64,000 nt of DNA from Suillus spraguei (GCA_016800925.1 JABCPU010000029.1:1-64000); one strand, 5' to 3'; positions 47,616 through 59,580 are shown, numbered from the stretch's first letter. Program-made: numbers and translations. The notes: generated by a model not told the origin, from the sequence alone.

Positions 47616-50600
47616 AGCATTGATTGTGGGGGACTTGTCGACAGCTGAAAAGCTACTCACCCAAGATATCAATACCGATTCCAACGACTATACTTCCTAC
47701 TCCCATCGCTCATTCGTTATGGCCCGACAACACGACTGGGATCATGCCCTTCAGGATGCAATCAAGGTGAGATTCATCGACTCATCATCGCCCCCTGACA
47801 AAAGTCTGATTCCATAATGACACAGTCCATCAGTATCCAGCCCTCGTTGACAGGCTATATCTCCAAGGGCTTTGCCCTCTGCGGAAAAGGTCATGTTCGG
47901 GGCGCGAGGGCAGCATTTGATGTTGCATCAATGTATACAGACCAGAATTTGCAGAGCACTCATTTTTTGCTCTTAATCAAGGTATATTAAAGTTGCACTC
48001 CATACTACCTACTTCATTCTGTGTTCCAGGCTATCGCTCTTTCCAGTGCCGATCGACATGACGAGGCAAACCTGCTTTTCAAAGAACTCACTATTGGTTG
48101 TCCGAACGTCGATACTCGCGCATGTCATATCGTGGAAGTAAGTGTCATGCAGTAGTGCTGGATTACGAACACTAATCTTTGCGACTTGTACATCAGACAT
48201 ATCTATGTGTTCAACTCGGAGTCAAAGCCTTGGAAGGCGCACATTATAGCGAGGCCGCTGAGCATTTCGCAACCGCTGTCAACTACAGCGCTTCATCATC
48301 GACATTGGTCATCTATGATATATACGAGGACTTGGTAGTGGTACGTTAACACACATCCGAAATTCTTTTCATGACTGAGTCCCTTGTCCAGCTCTTTGGC
48401 TGGGATCTCAAATTGCTGTGGCTCACTGCACACCAGAAACGGTGTGATACACTCCTTCGGGCAGGTAGACTTCAAGATGCCGTGGAATCGTATCGATACA
48501 TGATGGATACGAGTGATGATATTACAAAAGACAACTGCCTTGACTGGTCTAATGGCAAGTTTAGAGTTGGTAACAATATGCAGGCTACAATTCTCACCGC
48601 ATTTCACCCAGCTTTCACGGAAGAATGCAGCGCGCCCTTTCTTACTGATGGAGATGCTGCCCTTTCTGCAAACGATTATGACAGGGCTATTGAACTATAC
48701 TCGGCGGTGATTGACCTGGATTGTACATCCGATGTCGTCTTTGCGAATCGCAGCAAGGCAATGTTAGGCAAAATGCTATGGGAAGATGCGCTCCTGGACG
48801 CGCAAAAGGTGCAATGGCTTCTACGCTCCATAGCCATGCTGACATCTGAGATGCATAGGTCGTCGAACTCAATCCTTCGTCTTATGTTGGATACCAGTTG
48901 AGTCATACAGCGCTGCGTGGCGCACAAAGTTACGACAAAGCTATCGACGCTTTCACAACCATGCTGTCCAAGTTGGACGGTGCTCCCGAAGTGCAGATAC
49001 GAGGTAAGCCATGGAACACTCCTGCGTCGTCTAGAAATACTCATTTTGCTCTGAAGAACTGCGTCAGCAGTATGTCCATCCATCCAAAGCAAAAGACGAC
49101 ATCCAAAGAGCTGTTCGGAATGAACTCGAAAATGCTCCCCTTCGTCTGCTCAACACTTCTACGGGTCTTTTGTGCGATAGAACGGCACAAGTAAACGCAT
49201 TCAAAATGACTCCGGAGTACAATGAGCTTATTTCATTTCCAACGAAAGATTCGAACCTTCGAACGGAGCGCATCAAAGACGTAGTGGCGACGTACTTCCG
49301 TTGTGTCCTGCTGTCACACAGGTGGGAAGAAACGGAGGCACCGCTGCATGAGATCCAAGATAAAGTCGTGTACGAGTTGAACGGACATGATGGTATCGCG
49401 AAACTGCAGTCGTTCTGCAAAGTTGCTCGTGATGCCGGATATAGATGGGCATGGATGGACACATGCTGCATCGACAAGAGAAACAATACCGAGGTTCAAG
49501 AATCGATTAACTCCATGTTCGTCTGGTACCGTCACTCAGCACTCGTCATCGTCTATCTATGTGATGTCCCTCCTTCATCACAGCCAGGTGCACTAGCGAG
49601 GAGCATTTGGAACGAGCGAGGATGGACTTTTCAAGAATTTGTTGCTCCAAGAGTCGTCATCTTTTACCAGAAAGATTGGTCGTTATATCTTGGCGATATC
49701 TCTCCCAACCACAAAGAGTCGCCTGCAATCCTGAAAGAATTGGAGGATGCGACGGGCATAGATGCAGAGGCACTGGTGAGCTTCCGTCCAGGTATGAGTG
49801 GTGCCCGAGAGAAACTACAATGGGCATCGAAGCGCATCACCACTGTGCAGGAAGACGTTGCATATTCATTATTTGGCATCTTCGGTATCACCCTACCTGT
49901 CATTTATGGCGAGAAGAAGCAAAATGCGCTTGGACGGCTCCTACAGGAGATCGTGGCTCGCTCGGGTGATATCACTGTTCTCGACTGGATCGGACAACCT
50001 TCTGAGTTCAATAGCTGTCTTCCGGCCGATATCAACTCTTACACCACTCCTGCACGCATTCCTCCATCTTTGTCCGAAGATTATATTCACGCACAAATCT
50101 CTTCGCTGCGACAAACTATGCCGACAGATCTAGCATTGAAAATTTATAACCAGCTTGAAGAGCTGAGGGCTCCTCGCTTTGCAAACTGCAGACTTCATCT
50201 GCCCTGCATTTCATTCCGTGTCACGCAAGTCAGACGGAGACACGGTCTAGACCAGAATATCCCCATCACGTATGACATCAAGGCAGACGGACTTCACGAG
50301 CTGCTGATCACCGCTAAAGAGACCCTAGTTCAGTTCTTGCGGGCAAAGCCCGCTCGGCAGACGTTATTACTTGTCCGTCCATGGGATCGGCATCTCCTCG
50401 CTGACTATGCAGAGCAGCCTGACTTCACAGACGATACGGAGAGTATAGGAGATGAGACTGAGCCCAAGTCCCCGATGGATAACTCCCAGATGGACGAATC
50501 TGACAAGTCATCCGGCGGTTTACCTGTTGAAGAAGAACGTGGCTCACGAGCGTTGCGATTGATGGTTCGCCTCCAACAGCCTTTCGACGCATTTTTACTA

Positions 50601-50681
50601 GTGCGGCAGGGTGTTGGAGAATACAAAAGGGTTGCGTCGGACATAACATCATGCACACATCAGGGACATTGCTTCCGTTGA
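47581..50681 (+). CDS. TPR-HET domain protein, copy 1 (3' frameshift)
   Basis: HET (heterokaryon-incompatibility) domain protein with TPR-like repeats, a putative non-self-recognition effector. Exons: 47581-47766, 47826-47981, 48030-48137, 48197-48340, 48392-48554, 48612-48808, 48859-49003, 49057-50681, all in phase (907 residues). Residues 1-370 hold TPR-like helices (ALIVGDLSTAEKLLTQD; DGDAALSANDYDRAIELYSA; NPSSYVGYQLSHTALRGAQS). The intron after 48554 begins GCAAGT (GC..AG). The HET domain (about 445-640) has FRCVLLSHRWEE, YRWAWMDTCCIDK, ESINSMFVWYRHS, NERGWTFQEFVAP and DVAYSLFGIFGITLPVIYGE. The last part has SSGGLPVEEERGSRALRLM and ends CTHQGHCFR. Against copy 2 it lacks two bases near 50645-50655, so about the last 25 residues are in a different frame. 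The HET domain itself is intact, and this copy may still work. It may be one polypeptide with the upstream lectin. Confidence 0.88.
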
Positions 50682-51658
50682 TCACATGGACGTGGTACGG
50701 TAGAAATACTCTAGCTGTATTTTGAAGGCCAGTCATCTCTGACTGGTATTTGTTTATGCTTGGATGATCAAGCTTGCGTTGTTACATATAGCTCATGTGT
50801 AGATATCCATACCTTCAAAGAATATTGAGACCTATCCATTAGCACTACCTTCTCCTCAGCACCGTCATTCCGCGCTGTGCAGATTCATAACCAGGTCACT
50901 GGATTAAATTTCTTTGTAAGGCTAGTGTGAGTTCGAAGGGGAAAGTGAATAGAACGACTTACGAGAGACATGCTAGATGAGTAAAAAGTGATAGCGACAA
51001 GGAACAGATCAACGTAGTTAGGATACCAGTAGGGCCAGACTTTCGAGACTTTCGTAGGAGCATTCTGACGTGCTTTGAGCGGGGAATTCAAGGTGTAGGA
51101 GTCTTCCGTATTCCCACAAGGCTTGAGTAGGGACTGTACATGAGCCACTTATACTACGACCCTCATGGATAGGATGAACGATGATGTGAAAACGGCAGGC
51201 CATACTGTCCTATTCGTGCATGATACAACTAGGATTGTAGTACTGTAGCCATGCATGTTTTTACTGTAGTGAGCCCTCAGTAGGATCACAGATAGAACAA
51301 TGATATGGTGGTGAGCAGGAATGTGCTGGGGGGTAGTGTGGGAAATGTTAGAATCCAGGAGATGACCGGAAATGGCTATGTTTTGAGTGTAGTGACAAAG
51401 TTCCCACAAGTCAAAAAATGCGCCATGCAAGGCATGGTCATCATGCATGACCTGTGACTAACATGTGAGTAAAATAATAGAGCATGACTATGTGTACATC
51501 ATGATTACTGACTAGGATAGCAGTAGAACATGCTCTACACACTAGCGGAAGACGCTCAGTAAATCATATAGAACAATACTATATTGGTATGTAGCTACCT
51601 AGCGGAGGATGCTAGGGCACATCAGTAAGAATCGAGTACAAGTAGCAAGAATGTCTAC

Positions 51659-51695
51659 ACACCTCAGTAAGTCATGTAGAACAATACTGAGGTGT
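51659..51695. repeat. 11-bp perfect inverted repeat
   Basis: ACACCTCAGTA and TACTGAGGTGT face each other across a 15-nt loop. A related but non-palindromic copy of the loop (TAGAACAATACT) lies about 110 bp upstream. Role unknown. Confidence 0.7.
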
Positions 51696-52149
51696 TTGTA
51701 TGAGCGGCGCGAACTAAATACGGTGGGCATCAAGATAACGGAGAAATGATGTGCGGAGTTGTTCGCGTGGCCAGGAAGTAAGAAGAGGAAACGTAGCATA
51801 TGGTGTTGATGCTGATAACGTAATACAATGTCTAAAGGTAAAAGTCAGAATGTCCAACACATGCATGAGGTCTAGACTACAGTGACAGTAATATCATGCA
51901 TGAGTACCACAGCAGCAGGTGTATCAGTTCCACATTGGATAGCTCATCACCCGGCGTCAGTGGACTATAGCGAAGTTTCTCTGTTCAAACTTAAACTTTC
52001 AAGTCCATTGGTGTCTCAAGTGCTTGGGTGGCTTCAGCAGCTCAAATGGAGTCTCGCCAGTCAGCTATTTTGTGTGGCTTAAGGCACAGTGTAACCATGT
52101 CTTGTACTTGACGTCGTAAGAATTGAGCACGCCTAATTGAGCAACCAAG

Positions 52150-52415
52150 GTCCTCTAATTATAGGGCTTAGGAGTCACAGGTGGTAATGAAGGCGGGTAC
52201 AATCGGTGTCTATGACTAATAAGTCATTCTAGCTAACCTTGCGACTAACCTCCGGTCCACAGGCACCTCTAATTATGGGGCTTACGTGGGAGTCCCTGGC
52301 GAGAGAAGTAGAGGATGAAGGCAGGTGTCCTAATCGGTGTCTGTGACCAAGTCATTCTAGGTGTAATTACTGCTTCTACCGCGACCTATTCAACTTGCGA
52401 CTAACCTACGGCTCA
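52150..52415. repeat. Two-unit imperfect direct repeat
   Basis: The units (about 52152-52257 and 52267-52415) share CTCTAATTATRGGGCTTA, GATGAAGGC-type, ATCGGTGTCT, AAGTCATTCTAG and CTTGCGACTAACCT blocks in the same order. They end just before the second lectin start. Confidence 0.75.
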
Positions 52416-52437
52416 ACCTAGTGATTCTAGCACTACA

Positions 52438-53754
52438 ATGGCTCACATCAAGAACCAACACACGTACAGACTTAAAAACTATCAGGGAAGCACTGCTCTC
52501 GACCTCGCGGCTAATGATTCTAAACACTCCGGTAAGCATCATCTCCAGTGCTTCAGGAGTATCCTAAGCCAGCACTAATATTACCTTAACTTAGTTGTCG
52601 GTTTTCGCCCCCACTATGGCTCCAACCAGGCGGTAATGCGCTTGCTTGCCCATCCCACTGCGGACACGCCGTACTGATTAGCTTCTCGGTTCTAGTGGAT
52701 CTTCCAGCAGGATGACGACCAAGATGGGTGGTTCATAAAGTGCTCTCGCACTGGAGAATACCTTGGAATTGAAGGCAACGTCCGCAATGGCACCAGGGTT
52801 ATTGCTGTTCCGTCCCCTTTCAAGTGGGATGTCAGAGACTCCGACGTCGAAAGTGCTGAAGGCATTAGGTGAGCATGTCTGGTCGTGATTTAAGTCTTAT
52901 TTTAATATTATTCGGCAGGATATTGGTCCATGGCACGAATTTCAGCTTAGACCTCAGCTATGGAAATTCGGAAAGCCACACGAGAATTCAGCTTTGGAGA
53001 AGTTGGCCTGGCCCCAATCAGATTTGGGCACTTACCGAGCGGGTTTCCATTGAGGCTGAGCATGCTTACAGCCTCAGAAATTGTCAGAGAGGCACGGCTG
53101 TTAACCTTTCGGGTGATGACGACCACTCCAGTAAGCATCATACCTGCTTCAAAAGTATCCCAAGCTAGTGCTAATATTTACTTAACTTAGTCGACGGTTA
53201 TCGCCCCACGATGACTACAGCCAGGCGGTAATGCGCTTTCTTGCCATTTCACTACGGACAGGTCGTACTGATTAGCTTCTTGGTTTTAGTGGATCTTCCA
53301 GCAGGATGACGACCAGGATGGGTGGTCCATAAAGTCTTCTCGCACTGGAGAATACCTTGGAGTTGAAGGTGACGTCCGCAATGGCGTGAGGGTCGTTGCT
53401 GTTCCGTCTCTTTCAAGTGGGATGTTAGAGACACCGACAATGAAATTGTTGAAGGTATTATGTATGCATGTCTTTCATACCGCGCGTGTCTGGTCGTGAG
53501 TTCTTATTGTTTTTTTGTTCGGCAGGATATTGGTCCATGGCACAAATTTTAGCTTAGAACTCGATGACGGACATTCAGCAAACCACGCGAAAATTCAGCT
53601 CTGGGAATGTTGGTCTGGCCTCAATCAGATTTGGGTATTTACTGAGCGGGTTTCCACTGATGATCGGTACACTTACAGCCCCAGAAATCGTCAGGGAGGT
53701 ACTGGGGACCGAGATACCGGTTCAAAGGCATGTTTCCACCCTAGGTTTGTATAG
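52438..53754 (+). pseudogene. Double beta-trefoil lectin, copy 2 (second module frameshifted)
   Basis: Same layout as copy 1: exons 52438-52531, 52595-52632, 52696-52868, 52919-53130, about 53191-53227, about 53291-53463, 53527-53754. Module 1 is intact (YRLKNYQGSTALDL, NQAWIFQQDDD, PFKWDVR, NQIWALTER). In module 2 the short exon lost one C of a C-run (about 53203-53209; 37 nt instead of 38). The next exon lost another base (CCGTCTCTTTCAAG against CCGTCCCCTTTCAAG, about 53404-53415), and its donor moved from AG|GTGTGC to AT|GTATGC. The frame then stays open to TAG at 53752-53754. The same candidate 52-nt GC..AG intron (about 53728-53779) that would join it to the TPR-HET frame is kept. It is probably a decaying copy, with only the first trefoil intact. 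Confidence 0.8.
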
Positions 53755-53773
53755 TGTTATGCGAATATACTTC

Positions 53774-56700
53774 ATGCAGATCCTGCCCATCACTACGACT
53801 GTCCGCGAAGCATTGATCATGGGGGACTTGTCGACAGCTGAAAAGCTACTCACCCAAGATATCAACGCCGATTCCAACGACTATACTTCCTACTCCCATC
53901 GCTCATTCATTATGGCCCGACAACACGACTGGGATCATGCCCTTCAGGATGCAATCAAGGTGAGATTCATTGACTCATCATCGCCCCCTGACAAAGTCTG
54001 ACTTCATAATGACACAGTCCATCAGTATCCAGCCCTCGTTGACAGGCTATATCTCCAAGGGGTTTGCCCTCTGCGGAACGGGCCATGTTCGGGGCGCGAG
54101 GGCAGCATTTGATGTTGCATCAATGTATACAGACCAAAATTTGCAGAACACTCATTTTTTGCTCTTAATCAAGGTACATCACAGTTGCTTTGCATACTAT
54201 CTACTTCATTCCGTGTTTCAGGCTATTGCTCTCTACGGCGCCGATCAACATGAGGAGGCAGACCTGCTCCTCGAAGAACTCGCCATTGGTTGTTTGAACG
54301 CCAATACTCGCGCATGTCATATCGCGGAAGTAAGTATCGTGCGGTCACGCTGGATTATTAACACTAATCTTTGCGACTTGCACATTAGGCATATCTACGT
54401 GTTCAACTTGGAGTCAAAGCCTCAGAAGGCAAACATCACAGCGAAGCCGCAGAGCATTTCACTACCGCTGTCAACTGCAGCGCTTTATCATCGACATTGG
54501 GCACTCATGATGTATATGAGGACTTGATAGTTGTACGTCAATACACATCCGAAATTCTTTTCATAACTGAGTTCCTTGTCCAGCTCCTCGGCTGGGATCT
54601 CAAATCGTTATGGCTCACTGCACACCAAAAACGGTGTGATGCACTGCTTCTAGCAGGTAGACCTCAAGATGCTGTGAAATCGTACCGATTCATGATGGAT
54701 ACGAGTGATATTACAAAAGACAGTTGCCTTGACTGGTCCAACGGCAAGTCTAGAATTCGGAATGTCACGCAGGCTACGATCCTCACCGCATTTCTCCCAG
54801 CTTTCACGAAAGAATGCAGCACGCCCTTGCTTACTGATGGAGATGCTGCCCTTTCTGCAAACAATTATGACAGGGCTATTGAACTATACTCGGCGGTGAT
54901 CAAGCTGGATTGTACATCTTATGTCGTCTTTACGAATCGCAGCAAGGCAAACTTAGGTAAAGCGCTATGGGAAGATGCGCTCCGTGACGCGCAAAAGGTG
55001 CAATGGCTTCTACGTTTTCGTAGCTCATGTTGACTTCAGCGATGCCTAGGTCATCGAACTTAATCCTTCGTCTTATGTTGGATACCAGTTGAGTCATGCA
55101 GCGCTGCTTGGCGCACAACGTTACGAGAAAGCTATCGACGCTTTCACAACCATGTTGTCCAAGTTGGACGATGCTCCCGAAGCGCAGATACGAGGTAAGC
55201 CATGGAACTTTCCTGCATCGTCTCGAAATGCCTATCTCGTTCTGCAGATCTGCGTCAGCAGTATGTCAATCCATCCAAAGCAGAAGACGAGATTGAAAGA
55301 GCTGTTGGGACTGAACTCGAAAACGCTCCCCTACGTTTACTCAACACTTTCACGGGTTTTCTGTGCAATAGAGCGGCACAAAGAAATGCCTTCAAAACGA
55401 GTCCGGAGTATAATGAGCTTATTTCATTTCCAACGAAAGATTCGAACCATCGAACGGAGCGCATCAAGGACATAGTGGCGAAGTACTTCCGCTGTGTCCT
55501 GCTATCACACAGGTGGGAAAAAACAGAGGCGCTACTGCACGACATCCAAGACAAAGTTGTGTACGACTGAATGGACATGATGGTATCGCGAAACTGCAGT
55601 CATTTTGCAAAGTCGCTCGTGATGCCGGATTTAGATGGGCATGGATGGACACGTGCTGCATCGACAAGAAGGACCACACCGAGGTTCAAAAATCGATTAA
55701 CTCCATGTTCGTCTGGTACCGCCACTCAGCGCTCACCATCGTCTATCTATGCGATGTTCCTCCTTCATCCCAACCAGGTGCACTGACAAGAAGTGTTTGG
55801 AATGAGCGAGGATGGACTTTTCAAGAACTTGTCGCTCCAAAAGTTGTTATCTTTTATCAGAAAGATTGGTCGTTATATCTCGGCGATCTCTCTCCAAACC
55901 ACAAAGAGTCCACTGATATCATGGAGGAGTTAAAGGATGGGACGGGCATAGATGCACAGGCCCTGAAGACCTTCCATGCAGGTATGAGCGGCGCTCGAGA
56001 GAAATTGCAATGGGCATCGAAGCGCGTCGTCACTGAGCAGGAAGACGTTGCGTATTCATTATTTGGCATCTTCGGTATCACCCTACCTGTCATTTATGGT
56101 GAGAACAAGCAGAATGCGCTTGGGCGGCTCCTGCAGGAGATCGTAGCTCGCTCGGGCGACATCACTGTTCTAGACTGGATCGGACAATCTTCCGAGTTCA
56201 ATAGCTGTCTTCCAGCCCATATCACCTCTTACACCACTCCTCCGCGTATCCTTGCATCTTTGTCTGAAGACGATATTCACACAAAAGTCTCTTCGTTGCG
56301 ACAAATTATGCCTACAGATCTAGCATTGAAAATTTATAACCAGCTTGAAGAGCTGAGAGCTCCTCGCTTCGCAAACTGCAGACTTCATCTGCCTTGCATT
56401 TCATTCCGTGTCACGCAAGTCAGACGGAGGAGCGATCTAGCACAGGAGACTCCCATCACGTATGACATCAAGGCAGATGGACTTCACGACCTGCCGATCA
56501 CCGCTAAAGAGACCCTAGTTCAGTTCTTGCGGACAAAACCCGCTCGGCAGACGTTATTACTTGTCCGTCCATGGGATCGGCATCTCCTCGCTGACTATGC
56601 AGAGCAGCTTGACTTTACAGACGATACGGAGAGCATAGGAGATGAGACTGAGCCAACTCTCCGATGGGTAACTCCCAGATGGACGAATCTGACAAGTCAT

Positions 56701-56906
56701 CCGGCGGTTTACCTGTTGAAGAGGAACGTGGCTCACGAGCGTTGCGATTGATGGTTCGCCTCCAACAGCCTTTCGACGCATTTTTACTAGTGCAGCAGGG
56801 TGTTGGAGAATACAAAAGGGTTGCGTCGGACTATAACATTGTTGCACAAATCAAGGACATTGCTTCCGTTGATCACATGGACGTGGGTACGGTAGAAATA
56901 CTCTAG
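53774..56906 (+). pseudogene. TPR-HET domain protein, copy 2 (two frameshifts)
   Basis: Exons match copy 1: 53774-53959, 54018-54173, 54222-54329, 54389-54532, 54584-54743, 54801-54997, 55050-55194, 55248 onward. The TPR-like part is open and the GC..AG intron after 54743 is conserved. In the HET domain one base is missing at about 55566 (GTGTACGACTGAATGG against GTGTACGAGTTGAACGG), giving a stop at 55568-55570 just after the SHRW motif. The shifted frame then carries the rest of the HET domain (WAWMDTCCIDKKDHTEVQ, NERGWTFQELVAP, YSLFGIFGITLPVIYGEN) to a second one-base loss at about 56653-56660. After it the ancestral frame continues as SSGGLPVEEERGSRALRLM and ends GTVEIL at 56904-56906. That terminal segment is better kept here than in copy 1. 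As written, no full HET domain can be made. Confidence 0.85.
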
Positions 56907-56925
56907 CTGTATTTTTAAGGCCGGC

Positions 56926-57704
56926 ATCAGCCAACCAGTGAAGAAAGTAGAAGGCCATATATCACAATAATTAGTATAATTCTGTTATCGAAGATTACAT
57001 CGTCATCTTTGCCCTTGTAAAGGAAAGGAGGTTTTCTAATTTCGCTATAAAACTTGAAGATCAGGAAACAGTGCCAATATCGCTCGAACTGAAAACTGGA
57101 GGGAAGGTGGAACAAAAGCTAATGATTGACCGACATGAGTCAAAACTGTCATACTGTGGGTAAGGTTCACAATATCCAAGCTAAGACTAAAAGCCCGTAA
57201 CTTTCAAGGGTACGAGGATATGTCAACCCAGCGGGAGACATACATGCGCGTCTTCTGCTAAGGTATGGCTCATGCACTTTCCGCTAACGTGTGATGACAT
57301 GTGACACTATGTGACTAGCTGTGACCCGAAACACTAGTACTAGTATTGTGTATCAGGCTATAGTGTCAATATGATATATCATTTTACTGGCTTTGGAGCG
57401 CATCCATGATATATCCCTGCCTTTGGCTTAAAAGCACAGGGCAGTGATATATCACCTGTGCGACTCATTACCTACTGGGTTATTCTTAGCCCGTACCCTG
57501 GTCAGGTCCGATTTGGGATTTGGGCAGCTTGGTTTTTTTGGAAATAGTGGGTTCTCAAAGTTAACTTCGTATAGAAATTTCAAACGTTGAGCATTTTGGA
57601 ATTTGCCGGTTAATTGAGGCTCCGACGCTGACACATTAACCCTAACCTTATACTCAGACCGTCATCATCTACTGCAGTCTGCGACACCATCTTTCAATAT
57701 CATT
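56926..57704. other. Spacer upstream of the transposase relic
   Basis: No gene. Three GATATATC motifs lie at about 57377-57450, and a GT/AC-rich stretch near 57300. If the Harbinger-like element has a left terminal repeat it should lie between here and 57705, but I could not define one. Confidence 0.4.
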
Positions 57705-59338
57705 ATGCCTCGGGAATCCGATCGTTCAAGGCTCCTTCGCAGCCTCAAACAAACTAGTCATGACCTTACTATCGCGCGATACATGGAGTTAGTTGAGTTT
57801 ATGGTAGATGAACTACTAGTAGATGAGGAGGAGGACTCATCAGAGATCAGCGACACTGCCAGTGGTCATAGTGGGTCTGATATCAGCACACGGACAGCAT
57901 CACCAGCATGGCCTGAATCCCCTACCTCATCGTCACATCTGCCTCGTCAATCAATTCCCTTGTATCACTCTCAACAGCATATTCGAGCGTCCTATCACAC
58001 GATATCCCAGACATGTGTGAATGAGTTTTTACACAGTTCATTGACGCAATCGGTGCATTGCATGATGAGGTGGAGAAATGTCGGGTCCTTACTGTCCATC
58101 CATGTCTGAGTCGCGCTCCTCAGCTACACTTGCTGGAGGAGTGGGCTCTGTTCTCAACTGACAAATTTCGACGCAAGCTTCGCATTGATGCAGACATATT
58201 TGCTGAACTTACGAAGTTAATCCAAGGGCACCCTATCTTCCATAACAACTCAAACAATCCCCAACTTCCCGTCGCAGTTCAGCTTGCTGTCTTTCTCAAT
58301 GGTGTCGGCCATTATGGCAATGCAGCAACTACTGAAGACATTTCTGACTGGGCCGGAGTGTCCGTAGGGACCGTCTATAACTGCTACAAACACGTGATGA
58401 TTGCGCTGTTGCAGCTTCATGACCGAGCCATTCATTTTGATCCGCTTGACCACGAGGACCAAATTGAATGAGAGCAAGCAAAAGCCTATGTAGAAAGAAA
58501 AACATGTCGTGAGTGGCATGGAGGTTTTCTTTGTGTAGATGGGACTCCATCCCCCTTACATGAAAAACCTGGTTGGCATGGGGAGGGTTTCTTTGACAAA
58601 AATTCGGACTACTCTTTGACAGCACAGGTAAGTATCAGTTCGGTGTGCAGCACAGTAACTTACAATTTAAAAGGTCGTTATATTCCCTCATAACCTTCGT
58701 ATTGTGGACTATGTCATTGGCGTACCTGGAAGTCTTCATGACTCGAATGTATTTGCACGAACGAGGGTTTCCTGGAACCCTGAGTCGTTTTTTGGTGCAG
58801 GAGAGTGGTTGTGGGCTGACTCGGCATATGCTGCATGAACCTGGTGTGTGCCACCATACAAATGGCCACCAGGAGGGAGCTTGACGCCAGACCAAAAGAT
58901 ATTCAATACTAACCTGTCGACGGTGAGTATCAATGGCAATATATATTAGTAGTCCTCACCCAATGTCTAGGTTTGTGTTCGTTCAGAACATTTTTTCGGC
59001 TCTATCAAAGGCCGGTTTCAATCCCTGCGGGAGCTTTGCATCCCAATCCAAAGCCAGAAGGACCTGACTACGCAAACATGTGGATCCGTTCATGCTTCGT
59101 TCTGCACAATTTAATCGTCGAAATTGAGGAAAAATCAAACCATGAGAACTCAAATGTCCGCTTCTATGAAGAACCTTGGAGGCCAAGGCAAACTGGTGCT
59201 GACGCTGATGCAGGAGAGGATGATCAGCGAGAGGGCGGTGGTGCAGTAGGTGATCAAACTTACATTGGAAGTGTGGGGCAGGATTTTCGCAACACGTTAA
59301 AGACATGGTTGCTTTCCTCGTTGGCGCAAAGGAATTAG
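57705..59338 (+). pseudogene. DDE_Tnp_4 (Harbinger/PIF-type) transposase, multiply broken
   Basis: The N-terminal part has LTIARYMELVEFMVDELL and an acidic/Ser-rich stretch. After a frame change near 58015-58040 come APQLHLLEEWALF, FRRKLRIDADIF, NNSNNPQLPVAVQLAVFLN and DWAGVSVGTVYNC. The DDE triad segments are FLCVDGTPSPL (Asp), WLWADSAYAA (Asp) and VRSEHFFGSIKGRFQSLREL (Glu). Introns are 58628-58673 and 58923-58970. Lesions: TGA at 58469-58471 after DQIE, TGA at 58836-58838 before TWCVPPYK, the N-terminal frame change, and another frame change near 59055-59070 before ANMWIRSCFVLHNLI. Both stops fit G:C to A:T transitions, as expected from deamination or RIP-like mutation. It is inactive. Confidence 0.85.
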
Positions 59339-59350
59339 CAAGTATATATG

Positions 59351-59580
59351 GCGCAAACCTGTAGCATTTAGGATTGTCAATTAGAAGCTCTTCCTCTTCT
59401 TTAGTACCCAACGAGGGAAATTTGCGCAAACCTGTAGTATTTATGGTCATCAATTAGAAGCTCTTCCTCTTCTTTAGTACCCAATGAGGGAAATTTGTGC
59501 AAACCTGTAGTATTTATGGTCGTCAATTAGAAGCTCTTCATCTTCTTTAGTACCCAATGAGGGAAATTTGCGCAAACCTA
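59351..59580. repeat. 73-bp minisatellite, three units plus a partial
   Basis: Units start GCGCAAACCT (or GTGC) at 59351, 59424, 59497 and 59570 (partial) and share CAATTAGAAGCTCTTC and TTCTTTAGTACCCAA. The three full units are exactly 73 bp, with few changes. They lie between the stop codons of the two convergent transposon genes. Confidence 0.95.

Larger units (their letters stand above)
46213..50735 (+). repeat. Lectin-TPR-HET cassette, copy 1
   Basis: About 4.5 kb is repeated in direct orientation at 52433-56925 with the same exon-intron pattern throughout. Homology begins a few bases before the lectin ATG and ends after ATACTCTAGCTGTATTTT, just past the HET gene. Confidence 0.95.
50736..52432. 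other. 1.7-kb spacer between cassettes
   Basis: No gene is seen. It holds a small hairpin (51659-51695), short scattered repeats around TAGAACAATACT (51567 and 51678) and a two-unit direct repeat next to the second cassette (52150-52415). Confidence 0.5.
52433..56925 (+). repeat. Lectin-TPR-HET cassette, copy 2
   Basis: Direct repeat of 46213-50735 with matching exon borders and intron lengths. It differs by substitutions, one in-frame codon loss (exon 5 of the TPR part) and several single-base deletions that break frames. Confidence 0.95.

Noticed and set aside
58015..58040. Very short intron in the transposase N-terminus (22 nt).
   Set aside because: Too short for the window's intron range; a frameshift in an already broken gene is simpler.
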